This document shows positions 16,234 through 24,563 of a stretch of 64,000 nt of DNA, piece by piece. The notes below the pieces were generated by a model that ran no database searches, was not told the origin of the DNA, and saw only the letters and a list, made by a program, of their open reading frames with translations. Numbering within the stretch: position 1 is the stretch's first letter; each line of letters opens with the position of its first letter. This DNA comes from Amycolatopsis roodepoortensis (lineage in GTDB: Bacteria > Actinomycetota > Actinomycetes > Mycobacteriales > Pseudonocardiaceae): positions 3,224,001 through 3,288,000 of the forward strand of contig NZ_JADBEJ010000005.1 in assembly GCF_014873915.1 (NCBI RefSeq), written 5' to 3'. The position numbers and the translations under genes were made by a program.

Positions 16234-16971
16234 TCAGAACGGGTGCTCCATCCACACGTTCGCCTCCACGTAGACCCCGAGGTCCCGCTCGACGTTCGCG
16301 TGCACCGGCGCGATCCCGCCGGGGATCACGTTGTCGCCGTCGGCGAGTTTGACGCCGGTCCACTCGTGCCAGTCCGCGATCGAGCCCGAGATCGTCACCG
16401 CGAACGGGCACACCTTGATCATCCGCGCGCCGAGCCGTTCGTGGGTGCGCAGCCAGCGGTCGGCGAACAGCCCGTCCTCGCGCCGCCGGACGGCGTAGGA
16501 CTCCATGGGCGTGTCCGGTTCGTCCTCCTTGCCGATCGGGCGCACGGAGACGATCAGCCGCTTCAGCCCCGTCTCGGCCGCCCGCGCCTTCAGCGCCTTC
16601 AGCATCGGCGTGGACAGGCCCGTCCCGCGCATCTGCGGCGCCACAACGACTTCGAGAGCGCACAGGGTGTCCGGCGCCCGGCCGTCCATGAGATCCTGCG
16701 CGGCCCACTGGATCGCCTCGTCCCAGCCGTGCGCCGGCAGTTCGCGGCGGTCCTCGGCCGGATAGGTCAGCGGGACCGACAGCGCCCGCGCGATCGGTTC
16801 GCCGTCGTCGTCCAGCGCGATCAGGAAATACCGCGACCAATGGCGCAAAAACCGTTCCGGCGTGATCATCTTGCCGCTGAACCCGGCGTAGATGAACTCA
16901 CCGCCGACATCGCCGAGGTTCAGCGCGGCATCGAGGAGATCGGGACGGGACGCAAGATCGACGATTCGCAT
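16234..16971 (-). CDS. GNAT family N-acetyltransferase-like protein
   Basis: 245 residues. The central segment ALEVVVAPQMRGTGLSTPML matches the GNAT motif A, in which a beta strand is followed by a Q/RxxGxG/A acetyl-CoA pyrophosphate loop, and the next helix leads to the strand LKRLIVSVRP. The remaining C-terminal third (FAVTISGSIADWHEWTG onward) is characteristic of a longer, uncharacterised actinobacterial subgroup. It should transfer an acyl group from acetyl-CoA to an unknown amine. It is monocistronic, with the glycosyltransferase start 54 bases beyond. Confidence 0.75.
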   Translation of the reverse strand: MRIVDLASRPDLLDAALNLGDVGGEFIYAGFSGKMITPERFLRHWSRYFLIALDDDGEPIARALSVPLTYPAEDRRELPAHGWDEAIQWAAQDLMDGRAPDTLCALEVVVAPQMRGTGLSTPMLKALKARAAETGLKRLIVSVRPIGKEDEPDTPMESYAVRRREDGLFADRWLRTHERLGARMIKVCPFAVTISGSIADWHEWTGVKLADGDNVIPGGIAPVHANVERDLGVYVEANVWMEHPF

Positions 16972-17025
16972 GCCGCCAAGTCAAGCGAGCCCGTGACCCG
17001 CCCGATAGCTGCTTCCGGGCGATGA

Positions 17026-18099
17026 TCAAGCGGGCTGACGCGGCGCCGCCTGCAGCCGGGAAAGGACGTCGGTGAGCCTGCCCGCGGCGACGTCCCATTC
17101 CTCCAGGACACTGCTGCGCGCGAGCGCCGACGTCCGCAGGGAATGGCGGAGTTCGGCGTCGAGCGACCAGCGCAGCAACGCCGCCGCGAGCGCCGAGGGA
17201 TTGTTCGGCGGCACCAGCATCCCGGGGACGCCGCCGCCGGGCGCGGTGCCGAGCGCGTCGTGCGCGCCGGCGGTTTCCGTGGTCACCACGGGGATCCCGC
17301 GCGCGAGCGCCTCCGCGACGACCAGACCGGACGTGCCGCCGCGTGCGGGCAGCACGAGCAGATCCGCGCCGTCGTAGACCAGATCGAGGTCTTCCGGCGG
17401 CTGGATGAGGCTGATCCGGGAACCGAGCCCGAGCCGTTCGACAGTCCAGCGCAGTTCGTCGACATACGCGGGATCGTGCTGTGTCGCGCCGGCGAACACG
17501 CATTTGAACGCCAGTTCGTCGACCATCGAAAGCGCGCGGATGAGCACGTCCTGGCCGTGGCGCGCGGTCATCGGCGCGAGGCACAGCAGCCGGGAGACGC
17601 CGTCGGCCCCGGCGGCGAGCGGGGCCGCGTCCGTGCCGGGTGTCGCGACGTAGACCCGCGCCGGGTCGAGGTCGTGCCGGTCGATCAGCTGCCGCGCGAG
17701 CCACGGTCCGGTGGCGACGATCATCCCCGTCAGCCGCAGGGTCTCCCGTTCGCACGCGTCGAGTTCGGCGGCCTGCGCCGGATCGAGCGCGGGGTCGTCG
17801 GCGAGCGGCCGGTGGACCAGGACGGCCAGCCGCAGCCGCCGCGCGTGCGGGACCACGATCTCCGGGACCCCGCAGGCGACCGTGCCGTCGATCAGGACGA
17901 CGGTGTCGTCGGGCAGCGCGGCGAGCGAACGGGCCAGTCTCGACCGGGATAGCGGGCCCGGCATCGGCCATTCGCCCGCGATCGGCAGTTCCAGCAGCGG
18001 GAGGCCGGTGGCCGGGAGGTTCTGGCACATCCGGCGGTCGTATTCACCGCTGACGTCCTCAGTGTCCCCTGGCAGGACGAAGACGACCGGTTCGGTCAC
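17026..18099 (-). CDS. Glycosyltransferase family 4-like protein, paralogue of the gene at 22038
   Basis: 357 residues, GT-B fold. The C-terminal half shows the GT4 donor-binding region: CLAPMTARHGQDVLIRAL at its start and YDGADLLVLPARGGTSGLVV with the trailing VVAEALARGIPVV. The usual ExxxxxxxE pair is altered: the first Glu is Gly in ARGGTSG, the second is kept in VAEAL. The N-terminal half is clearly homologous to the second glycosyltransferase in this locus (shared DGTVACGVPE and AVLVHRPLADD blocks), so the two arose by duplication. It probably adds a sugar in the same pathway as the genes at 18-25 kb (inference). Substrates unknown. Confidence 0.82.
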   Translation of the reverse strand: MTEPVVFVLPGDTEDVSGEYDRRMCQNLPATGLPLLELPIAGEWPMPGPLSRSRLARSLAALPDDTVVLIDGTVACGVPEIVVPHARRLRLAVLVHRPLADDPALDPAQAAELDACERETLRLTGMIVATGPWLARQLIDRHDLDPARVYVATPGTDAAPLAAGADGVSRLLCLAPMTARHGQDVLIRALSMVDELAFKCVFAGATQHDPAYVDELRWTVERLGLGSRISLIQPPEDLDLVYDGADLLVLPARGGTSGLVVAEALARGIPVVTTETAGAHDALGTAPGGGVPGMLVPPNNPSALAAALLRWSLDAELRHSLRTSALARSSVLEEWDVAAGRLTDVLSRLQAAPRQPA

Positions 18100-18177
18100 G
18101 GTTACCTCCAGATGCGGGCGCCTTACCGGTAGACACGGATGCGGCGCCCGTCCGGTTCAATTCCCGCGTGACGAAGT

Positions 18178-18966
18178 TCAGCCCGCCGCCCGCGCCATCG
18201 CGGCGACGATCTCGTCACGCAAGCCGGCACCGACCGCGATGGTGGCCGCCGAACGCACCGTGTGGTCGCCGCCGTCGGTGTCGACGACCAGTCCCCCGGC
18301 CTCCCGGACCAGCAGGACACCCGCCATCGTGTCCCACGGCTGGTTGGAGAGGATGACGCTCGCGTCGAGTTTGCCGTCCGCGACCCAGGCCAGGTCGATC
18401 GCCGCGGAGCCGAGGAAGCGGATCCGCTGCACGCGGCCGCCGAGTTCGCCCAGCAGCGCCATCCGGACGCGGTTCTTGGCCTCCGCGTCCTCGCCGACCG
18501 CGAAGTCGCCGACACTCACGATCGCGTCGGACAGCTCCGTCGCTTTCGACGCCTCAAGACGCTCTTCGCCCGCGTACGCGCCTTGCCCCTCGACAGCGGT
18601 GTAGGTGACGTCGAGGAACGGCAACGAGATCGCCGCGACCGTGCTCTTGAGACCGTCCACGAGGCCGAGCGAAACGCCGCACAGCGGGATGCCGCGCGCG
18701 AAGTTCGCCGTGCCGTCGACCGGGTCGAGCGCCCACCAGAGATCCTTGTCGCCCTCGTGCCCGCGTTCCTCGCCGAGGATGCCGATCCCCGGCGTCTCGC
18801 GGGCCAGGAACTCGCGGACGGCGTCCTCGACGGCGAGGTCGACGTCGGTCACCATATCGCGATCACCTTTGGCGGCAACGGAAAACGAGGTCATCGAGCG
18901 GATGATCCCGGTCGCCTTCGCGACGGCCTCGCGGGCCACGGACAACAATGCGGCGTGGTCGGTCAT
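18178..18966 (-). CDS. Inositol monophosphatase family protein
   Basis: 262 residues. All metal-binding motifs of the family are intact: GEERG, DPVDGTANF and QPWDTMAG. The start ATG at 18966 sits immediately beside an ATG of the divergent creatininase gene. The enzyme should hydrolyse a sugar or polyol phosphate ester with Mg2+; family members act on inositol-1-phosphate, histidinol-phosphate, fructose-1,6-bisphosphate or PAP. Given nearby glycosyltransferases and a CDP-alcohol phosphatidyltransferase, a polyol phosphate substrate is plausible (inference). Confidence 0.9.
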   Translation of the reverse strand: MTDHAALLSVAREAVAKATGIIRSMTSFSVAAKGDRDMVTDVDLAVEDAVREFLARETPGIGILGEERGHEGDKDLWWALDPVDGTANFARGIPLCGVSLGLVDGLKSTVAAISLPFLDVTYTAVEGQGAYAGEERLEASKATELSDAIVSVGDFAVGEDAEAKNRVRMALLGELGGRVQRIRFLGSAAIDLAWVADGKLDASVILSNQPWDTMAGVLLVREAGGLVVDTDGGDHTVRSAATIAVGAGLRDEIVAAMARAAG

Positions 18967-18984
18967 ATGGGTACCGTAGCCGGA

Positions 18985-19680
18985 ATGGACCTGTTCCCGA
19001 CGGCCACGACGGCCGACGAAAGCGCCCGCGGCGCCGAGGTCGCGGTGCTGCCCGTCGGCAGTTTCGAACAGCACGGAGCGCATCTCCCGCTCGCCACCGA
19101 CGCCCTGATCGCGACGACGATCGCCGGCGCCCTCGCCGCGGCGTACCCGGTGCTCCGGCTCCCGCCGATCACCATCGGCTGCTCGCACGAACACGCGGAC
19201 TGGGCGGGCACGGTCAGCGTTTCGGCCGCGACCCTGTACGCCGTGGTGAACGACGTCGCGGCCTCGCTGCGCCGGTCCGGCGTGCCGAAACTGGTGCTGG
19301 TGAACGCGCACGGCGGCAACTACGTGCTGTCCAACGTCGTCCAGGAGTCGACGTCGCCGATGGCGCTCTTCCCCGGCGTCGAAGGCTGGCAGGCGGCGCA
19401 CGACGCGGCCGGGCTGGAGACGTCGCTGGACAGCGACATGCACGCCGGCGAGCTGGAGACCTCCCTCCTGCTGCACGCGCATCCCTCGCTGGTCCGGCCC
19501 GGTTTCGCCGAGACGGATCACCTCGCCGACGACAGGCGGCACCTGCTCACGGTGGGCCTGCGCCCGTATTCGGAATCCGGGGTCGTCGGGCGGCCTTCGC
19601 TCGCGACGGCGGAGAAGGGGCGGCTGGTGCTGGAGTCACTGGTGGAGAGCTTCAGCGACACCCTGGCCGCTCTCGGCTGA
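18985..19680 (+). CDS. Creatininase family amidohydrolase
   Basis: 231 residues from ATG 18985; an in-frame ATG at 18967 would add six residues. Metal ligands of the family are present: GSFEQHGAHLPLATD (Glu, His, Asp), NAHGGN and MHAGELETS. The family covers creatininase, MftE peptidase and ArfB, the archaeal deformylase that acts on the product of GTP cyclohydrolase III. Because a GTP cyclohydrolase II homologue lies next to it, an ArfB-like deformylase role is attractive (inference). No mycofactocin genes are visible, so MftE is unlikely. The 3' ends of this gene and the cyclohydrolase gene overlap by 45 bases in convergent orientation. Confidence 0.85.
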   Translation: MDLFPTATTADESARGAEVAVLPVGSFEQHGAHLPLATDALIATTIAGALAAAYPVLRLPPITIGCSHEHADWAGTVSVSAATLYAVVNDVAASLRRSGVPKLVLVNAHGGNYVLSNVVQESTSPMALFPGVEGWQAAHDAAGLETSLDSDMHAGELETSLLLHAHPSLVRPGFAETDHLADDRRHLLTVGLRPYSESGVVGRPSLATAEKGRLVLESLVESFSDTLAALG

Positions 19681-20280
19681 CTCGATCAGGTCCAGATGCG
19701 GCAGGAAGTGGTGCATCCGCTCCTGTTTCGTCCGCAGGTACCGCAGGTTCTCGTCGTTCGGCGTGACCAGCAGCGGCACCCGTTCGCTGATCCGCACCCC
19801 GTGCCGTTTCAGCTGGTCGACCTTCGCCGGGTTGTTGGACAGCAACCGCACCGACCGCACCCCGAGGTCGTTCAGGATCTCCGCCGCGGCACGGTAGTCG
19901 CGCGCGTCCACCGGCAGGCCCAGTGCGATGTTCGCTTCGACGGTGTCGAGCCCCTCTTCCTGTAGCCGCATCGCCTTCAGCTTCGCGAGCAGACCGATCC
20001 CGCGTCCTTCATGCCCTTGGGCGTACACGAGGACTCCGGCCCCCTCGTCGACGATCGCCTGCAGCGCGGCGGCCAGCTGGTCGCCGCATTCGCAGTGCAT
20101 CGAGCTGAAGACGTCACCGGTGAGGCACTCCGAATGGACCCGCGCCAGCGTGCCGGAGGTCGCGACGTCGCCGTGCACCAGCGCCATCTGTTCGGTGCCG
20201 TCGGCGTCCAGATACCCATACGCGCGGAAGACGCCGTATCGGGTGGGCAGCCTGGTCTCCACGACCCTCTCGACGGTCAT
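19636..20280 (-). CDS. GTP cyclohydrolase II family protein (RibA paralogue)
   Basis: 214 residues. The start ATG 20280 has GAGGAGG upstream. Zinc ligands are in ECLTGDVFSSMHCECG (C-x10-C-x-C), followed by YAQGHEGRGIGL with the catalytic Arg and the LSNNPAKVDQL motif. It should open the imidazole ring of GTP. No ribB, ribD, ribE or ribH is near, so it is probably a pathway-specific paralogue rather than the riboflavin enzyme. In Streptomyces coelicolor, GCH II paralogues are known to differ in product, one stopping at the formylamino pyrimidine; which product this one makes cannot be read safely. The upstream membrane gene's frame overlaps its 5' end by 167 bases. Confidence 0.85.
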   Translation of the reverse strand: MTVERVVETRLPTRYGVFRAYGYLDADGTEQMALVHGDVATSGTLARVHSECLTGDVFSSMHCECGDQLAAALQAIVDEGAGVLVYAQGHEGRGIGLLAKLKAMRLQEEGLDTVEANIALGLPVDARDYRAAAEILNDLGVRSVRLLSNNPAKVDQLKRHGVRISERVPLLVTPNDENLRYLRTKQERMHHFLPHLDLIESAESGQGVAEALHQ

Positions 20281-21226
20281 CGGGTTCCTCCTCTGTTCGG
20301 TGACTCCTGACGGAACGCGCGAGCAGGACGCCCGCACCGGGAAGGCTGGAGAAGAGCGCGAGCACGCCGTAGACGACGGCCACGGTGACGCCCTGCGCCG
20401 AACCGAGTCCCGCCGCGCCGAACAACAGCGCGCAAACCCCTTCGCGCGGGCCCCAGCCGCCGATGTTCAGCGGCAGGCCCATCGCGAGCAGGGCGAGGAT
20501 CATCAACGGCAACAGCTCGCCGGCCGGCGCGGTGACCCCGGCCGCGCGCGCGGCGACGACGAACAGCGCGAGATGCCCGGCCAGGGTGGCGGCCGAAAGC
20601 AGGCTCACGCCGGGCCAGGTCTCCTTGGTCAGCAGACCGAGCCGGACGTCGGCGAGGGTGACGGCGAAGCCGCGGCGCCACTTCGATCCACTGTGGATCC
20701 ACCGCTTCCCGGCCGTCAGCCCGGTGACGATCAGGGTGAGCGCGAGGGCGACCACCACGATCCCGGCGCCCGTGACGATTCCGCCGATCGGCGGAGGCAC
20801 CACGGAAGGCACGCTGAGCACGACGGCGACCGAAGCGCCGATGACCGCGATCTGCCCGGCCGTGCGCTCCAGCACCACCGCGCGGACACCGCGCGGGACG
20901 TCACCGGTTTCGCGGCCGTGCTGCACGGCCCGGTTGACGTCGCCGAGGACGCCCGCCGGCAGGACACCGTTGAGGAACAACGCGCGGTAGTACTCGCCGA
21001 CGGCGCTCGGCAGCGACAACCGCAGGCTGAGCCGCCGTGCGACCAGGCACCAGCGCCAGGCGCTGAAAACCGTGGTGGCGAAACCGATCCCGAGCGCGGC
21101 GGCGATCCCGCCCGCGTCGACCTCGCGCAGCCCGGCCAGGAACGCGCCGGTGCCCAGTTGCCAGACGAGCACCCCGAGGATGCCGAGCGCGCCGAGGATC
21201 CGAAGCCACGGCCAGAACCGTTTCAC
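20114..21226 (-). CDS. Flippase-like integral membrane protein (LPG synthase TM-region / UPF0104 type)
   Basis: 370 residues from a GTG that overlaps the methyltransferase stop (GTGA). About eight hydrophobic helices run from LRILGALGILGVLVWQL to VVYGVLALFSSLPGAGVLL. The GEYYRALFLNGVLPAGVLGDVNRA and ERTAGQ segments and the PLNIGGWGPREG block are hallmarks of the lysylphosphatidylglycerol-synthetase transmembrane family, which includes lipid-flipping and glycolipid-associated proteins. The last ~55 residues are Arg-rich and are read antiphase through the start of the cyclohydrolase gene; the true functional end is likely near SVRSHRTEEEP. It may move a lipid-linked product of this locus across the membrane (inference). 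Confidence 0.78.
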   Translation of the reverse strand: MKRFWPWLRILGALGILGVLVWQLGTGAFLAGLREVDAGGIAAALGIGFATTVFSAWRWCLVARRLSLRLSLPSAVGEYYRALFLNGVLPAGVLGDVNRAVQHGRETGDVPRGVRAVVLERTAGQIAVIGASVAVVLSVPSVVPPPIGGIVTGAGIVVVALALTLIVTGLTAGKRWIHSGSKWRRGFAVTLADVRLGLLTKETWPGVSLLSAATLAGHLALFVVAARAAGVTAPAGELLPLMILALLAMGLPLNIGGWGPREGVCALLFGAAGLGSAQGVTVAVVYGVLALFSSLPGAGVLLARSVRSHRTEEEPDDRREGRGDQAAHPIRRLPRVWVSGRRRHRTDGAGARRRRDLRHAGAGPFGVPHR

Positions 21227-22041
21227 ACGGGCACCACCAGCAGATCTTCGTGCTGGATCACCGCGTCCAGCTCGCCCGCCGCGCACTGCGCGAGCCGCCA
21301 CCGCAGATAGGCGTCCCCGTCCGCCGCCAGCTCCGGCCGCTGTTCGCAGGCGGCGCCGACCCAGCCGGTGAGCCATTCCGCGGTCAGCGCGGCCTGGTCG
21401 GCCCCGAGCCGCCACGGGCTGGGAGCGCGCCGCACGGTGGCGCCGAGCCGTTCGAAGACGCCGAAAGCGACGTCCACCGCGTCCGGACCGAGCAGCCACC
21501 GCCCGTCGGTCACCCGGCGCTGATGCGCGTTGAAGGCGTCGGAGATCTCGATGTCGAACTTGTCCTTGGGAGACAGCACCACCCGGCCCGAAACGCTCAG
21601 CGTGAACAGGACCGCGCAGCCCGCTTCGACGCAAGCCTCCGCCAGCCGGGACATCTCCTCGGCGGTGAGCAGGTCGAGCAGCGCCGACGCCGCCACGAGC
21701 GAGGTCCCGGCGAGATCCTCCGCGCGCAACCCGGTGATGTCACGCTGTTCGGTGACGACCGTGACCTCGCTGCCGTCCAAAGCGTGGTCCGGACGGCTGG
21801 TGCGCGCCTGCGCGTGGGCGAGCAGATCGGCGTCGCGGTCGTGCAGGATCCAGCGCTGGCGGCCGGGCAGCCGCCTGGCCAGCCAGCGGCCGAGCGAGCC
21901 GGTGCCGCAACCCAGATCCCGGATAACGACCTCGTCCTGCCCGCACAGGAACGCACGCACCGGCTCGATCAGCTCGGTCGCGCGGGCGGCGGCGTCGGCG
22001 TCCTCACGCAACTGGAGCCAGCTGGGGGCGTACTTGGTCAT
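21223..22041 (-). CDS. Class I SAM-dependent methyltransferase
   Basis: 272 residues. Motif I is IRDLGCGTGSLGRWLA at about residues 40-55, followed by an acidic residue after strand 2 (WILHDRDADLL). The next conserved acid and strand 4 correspond to GTSLVAASALLDLLT. The C-terminal part is less conserved. Start and stop overlap neighbours by four bases on both sides (ATGA and GTGA), so it is tightly coupled with the glycosyltransferase upstream and the membrane protein downstream. It should methylate an intermediate of the same pathway; O, N or C methylation cannot be told. Confidence 0.87.
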   Translation of the reverse strand: MTKYAPSWLQLREDADAAARATELIEPVRAFLCGQDEVVIRDLGCGTGSLGRWLARRLPGRQRWILHDRDADLLAHAQARTSRPDHALDGSEVTVVTEQRDITGLRAEDLAGTSLVAASALLDLLTAEEMSRLAEACVEAGCAVLFTLSVSGRVVLSPKDKFDIEISDAFNAHQRRVTDGRWLLGPDAVDVAFGVFERLGATVRRAPSPWRLGADQAALTAEWLTGWVGAACEQRPELAADGDAYLRWRLAQCAAGELDAVIQHEDLLVVPV

Positions 22042-23105
22042 GCCGCCGTCCTTTCGCTCAGCAGTACGGCGGCGACCCCGCGGGCCGTCTCGTCCCAGCC
22101 GGTCAGCGTCTCGCGACGAAGACGGGCGGAGGCACGAAGGCGGTCACGCAGTTCAGGTTCGGTGAGCCAGCGGCGGAGGGCGGCGGCCAGCGCTTCGACG
22201 TCCTCGCCGGGGACGAGCATCCCGGGCACACTGCCGTCGGACGCCTGGCCGAGGGTGTCCGGCAGCGCGTCGACGGCGGTCGCCAGCACGGGAACGCCGT
22301 GGGCGAGCGCTTCGGTGACGACCATGCCGTAGGTCTCCGCGCGCGACGGCAGCACAAGAAGGTCTGCGGCCGCGTACGTCGCTTCGAGCGCTTCGCCGGA
22401 TCGCGGGCCGGTGAGAGTGAACCGGTCGCCGAGCGTGTGTCGCCGCAGGCGCTCGACGTAGCGGGTCTCGCGGGGAATGGCGCCGACGCACTCACAGGTC
22501 CAGGGCAGGTCCTTGAGCGACTTCAACGCGTCCGCGAGCAGGCCCTGTCCCTTGCGCGGCGTCACGTTGGCGACGCAGACCAGCCGAGTCCCGTCCAGGC
22601 TCCCGGAGGCGACTTCGGCCCGGTCGACCCCGGGCGGCACCACGTGCACGCGGTGCGGGGCGAGGTCGTGGTGCTCGATCAGCCGTCGCGCCGCCCAGGC
22701 GCTGGTCACGACCACGGCCTCGACCGCGGCGAGCGTCTCGCGTTCCAACCGGTCCAGCTCGGCGGCGAGTGACGGCGACAGCCCTGTTTCGTCGGCCAGC
22801 GGCAGATGCACCAGCACCGCGATCGACAGCCGCCGCGCGGCGGGCGCGATCACCTCGGGCACCCCGCAGGCGACCAGCCCGTCGAGCAGGACGGCCGATC
22901 CGTCGGGCAGTCCGGCGAGTTTCCGCGCCAGCACGGTGCGTGCCTCGGTGTCGGGCCGCGGCCAGTTCCCGCGCACGGCGATCTCGTGGACCTCCGTCCC
23001 CGCCGCGACGAGACCGTCGCACAGCCGCCGGTCGTAGACGTTGCCGCCGCTGGGCGCGCTCACGTCGTCGATGTCGTTGGGCAGGACGACGTGGAGGCCG
23101 CTCAC
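22038..23105 (-). CDS. Glycosyltransferase family 4 protein
   Basis: 355 residues from GTG 23105, which overlaps the stop of the PTPS-like gene. The GT-B fold is clear: VANVTPRKGQGLLADAL opens the donor domain and LVLPSRAETYGMVVTEALAHG carries the conserved acidic pair (E...E) of family GT4. The N-terminal domain shares DGLVACGVPE and AVLVHLPLADE with the paralogue at 17026, whose acidic pair is incomplete, so this copy is the more likely active enzyme. Sugar donor and acceptor are unknown; GT4 members use nucleotide sugars with retention of configuration. Confidence 0.88.
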   Translation of the reverse strand: MSGLHVVLPNDIDDVSAPSGGNVYDRRLCDGLVAAGTEVHEIAVRGNWPRPDTEARTVLARKLAGLPDGSAVLLDGLVACGVPEVIAPAARRLSIAVLVHLPLADETGLSPSLAAELDRLERETLAAVEAVVVTSAWAARRLIEHHDLAPHRVHVVPPGVDRAEVASGSLDGTRLVCVANVTPRKGQGLLADALKSLKDLPWTCECVGAIPRETRYVERLRRHTLGDRFTLTGPRSGEALEATYAAADLLVLPSRAETYGMVVTEALAHGVPVLATAVDALPDTLGQASDGSVPGMLVPGEDVEALAAALRRWLTEPELRDRLRASARLRRETLTGWDETARGVAAVLLSERTAA

Positions 23106-23500
23106 AGCGCGCGCTCGTAACTCGCCCACGCGATGTGGGACTCGTGCAGCGAGACGGTGAGGCTTTCGAGCCCGCGCGCCCCCTCCCCGAGCGCTCCCGT
23201 GTGGACGCGGTCGGCGAGCCTGTCCGCGATGACCTTCGCGAGGAACTCGGTCGAGGTGTTGATCCCGGCGAACTCGGGCACGTCGTCGAGGTTGCGGTAG
23301 TTCAGGTCGGCGAGCACCGCTTTGAGCTCTTCGGTCGCCTTCCCGATGTCGACGACGATGTTGTCGGCGTCCAGTTCGGACCGGCGGAACGTCGCGTCCA
23401 CCAGGAAGGTCGCGCCGTGCAGCCGCTGCGCGGGGCCGAAGACCTCGCCGCGGAAGCTGTGGGCGACCATGACGTGGTCGCGGACGGTGATACTGAACAA
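23102..23500 (-). CDS. 6-pyruvoyl-tetrahydropterin synthase / QueD-like protein with altered active site
   Basis: 132 residues, the length of a single PTPS T-fold domain. His14 (MVAHSF) and His28 (RLHGATF) match two zinc ligands, and LHESHIAWASYER matches the C-terminal Glu/His motif. But the third zinc ligand of the usual HGHNY motif is Ala30 (HGATF), and the catalytic Cys four residues before the first His of that motif is Ala24. So it is unlikely to act as a standard PTPS or QueD and may do a different reaction on a pterin or pyrimidine, or bind one. It begins a run of genes with overlapping ends, directly after the dehydrogenase gene. Confidence 0.83.
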   Translation of the reverse strand: MFSITVRDHVMVAHSFRGEVFGPAQRLHGATFLVDATFRRSELDADNIVVDIGKATEELKAVLADLNYRNLDDVPEFAGINTSTEFLAKVIADRLADRVHTGALGEGARGLESLTVSLHESHIAWASYERAL

Positions 23501-23522
23501 CGGACCTCCTGCGGTCGTGCCC

Positions 23523-24503
23523 TTAGCGCGTGTCCTCCAACTGATAGGTCACACGGAGGCAGAGCGTTCCTGGTTCATTCGCGGCCAGACGCGGCAAGAC
23601 GTCCGGTAGTTCGTCGAACCGGCATTCCTCGCTGACCAGCACCTTAAAGACGGGGTCCGACAAAATCCGCAAAGCGAGCGCCAAGCGGTCGGCGTAGCTC
23701 CGGTTCAGCCGCCGGGACGGCGAGACCATGCCGACCTGGCTGCTGCGGATCGTCAGCCGCCGCGAATGGAAGTTCTCGCCCAGCGGCACGCTGACGCGGC
23801 GGTCGCCGTACCAGCTCAGCTCGATGACCTCGCCCTCCGGCGCGAGCAGCTCCAGCGACCGCGCGAGCCCCGCCTCGCTCGCGCTCGCGTGCACGACGAG
23901 ATCGCAGTCTCCCAGCGCGTCCTCCGGTGTCGAGAAGTCGACACCGAGCGCTTCGGCGATCTTCGCCCGCTCCGGATCGACGTCGATCAGCTGGACCCTG
24001 GTCGCCGGGAACCCGGCCAGCAGCTTCGCGACGCTGCTGCCGACCATGCCGGCACCGACCACGGCGATCCGGTCGCCGAGTTTCGGCGACGCGTCCCAGA
24101 CGGCGTTGACCGCGGTCTCGATCGTCCCCGCGAGGATCGCGCGCTCCGGCGGGACCCCGGGCGGCACCGGCGTGACGGCCGACGCCGGGACGACGTACCG
24201 CGTCTGGTGCGGGTAGAGGCAGAAGACGACCTGCCCGACCAGGTCTTGTGGACCACGTTCGACCACGCCGACATTGAGGTATCCGTACTTCACGGGGCCC
24301 GGGAAGTCGCCCTCCTGGAACGGCGCGCGCATGGCCGCGCGTTGACTCGGCGGGACCTCGCCGCGGAAGACGAGCGTCTCGGTGCCCCGGCTCACGCCCG
24401 TGCACAGGGTGCGGACCAGCACCTCGCCGTCGCCGACCGGAGGGAGCGAGACCGGCCTGAGCTCACCGTCACCGGAACCACTGAACCAGAAGGCGCGTTC
24501 CAT
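23523..24503 (-). CDS. MDR-superfamily (zinc-type alcohol dehydrogenase-like) oxidoreductase
   Basis: 326 residues. The N-terminal GroES-like domain has CTGVSRGTETLVFRG, and the Rossmann domain starts at AVVGAGMVGSS with an acidic residue ending strand 2 (LIDVD), favouring NAD(H). The GHE motif and the structural four-Cys zinc loop of classical ADHs are not visible, so it belongs to a short subgroup often annotated zinc-binding dehydrogenase. It is the first gene of the minus-strand run ending at the cyclohydrolase; the next gene starts 22 bases on. It probably oxidises or reduces a sugar or side-chain carbon in the same pathway. Confidence 0.83.
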   Translation of the reverse strand: MERAFWFSGSGDGELRPVSLPPVGDGEVLVRTLCTGVSRGTETLVFRGEVPPSQRAAMRAPFQEGDFPGPVKYGYLNVGVVERGPQDLVGQVVFCLYPHQTRYVVPASAVTPVPPGVPPERAILAGTIETAVNAVWDASPKLGDRIAVVGAGMVGSSVAKLLAGFPATRVQLIDVDPERAKIAEALGVDFSTPEDALGDCDLVVHASASEAGLARSLELLAPEGEVIELSWYGDRRVSVPLGENFHSRRLTIRSSQVGMVSPSRRLNRSYADRLALALRILSDPVFKVLVSEECRFDELPDVLPRLAANEPGTLCLRVTYQLEDTR

Positions 24504-24563
24504 CGTGTCCTCTCATGTCGGACCCTGGAAGCGGGGTCACCGCCACCATAACGAGGAGGCCTC

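Noticed and set aside
18985..19680. Creatininase-family protein considered as MftE of mycofactocin synthesis.
   Set aside because: No mftA, B, C or D genes nearby; neighbours point to the cyclohydrolase locus.
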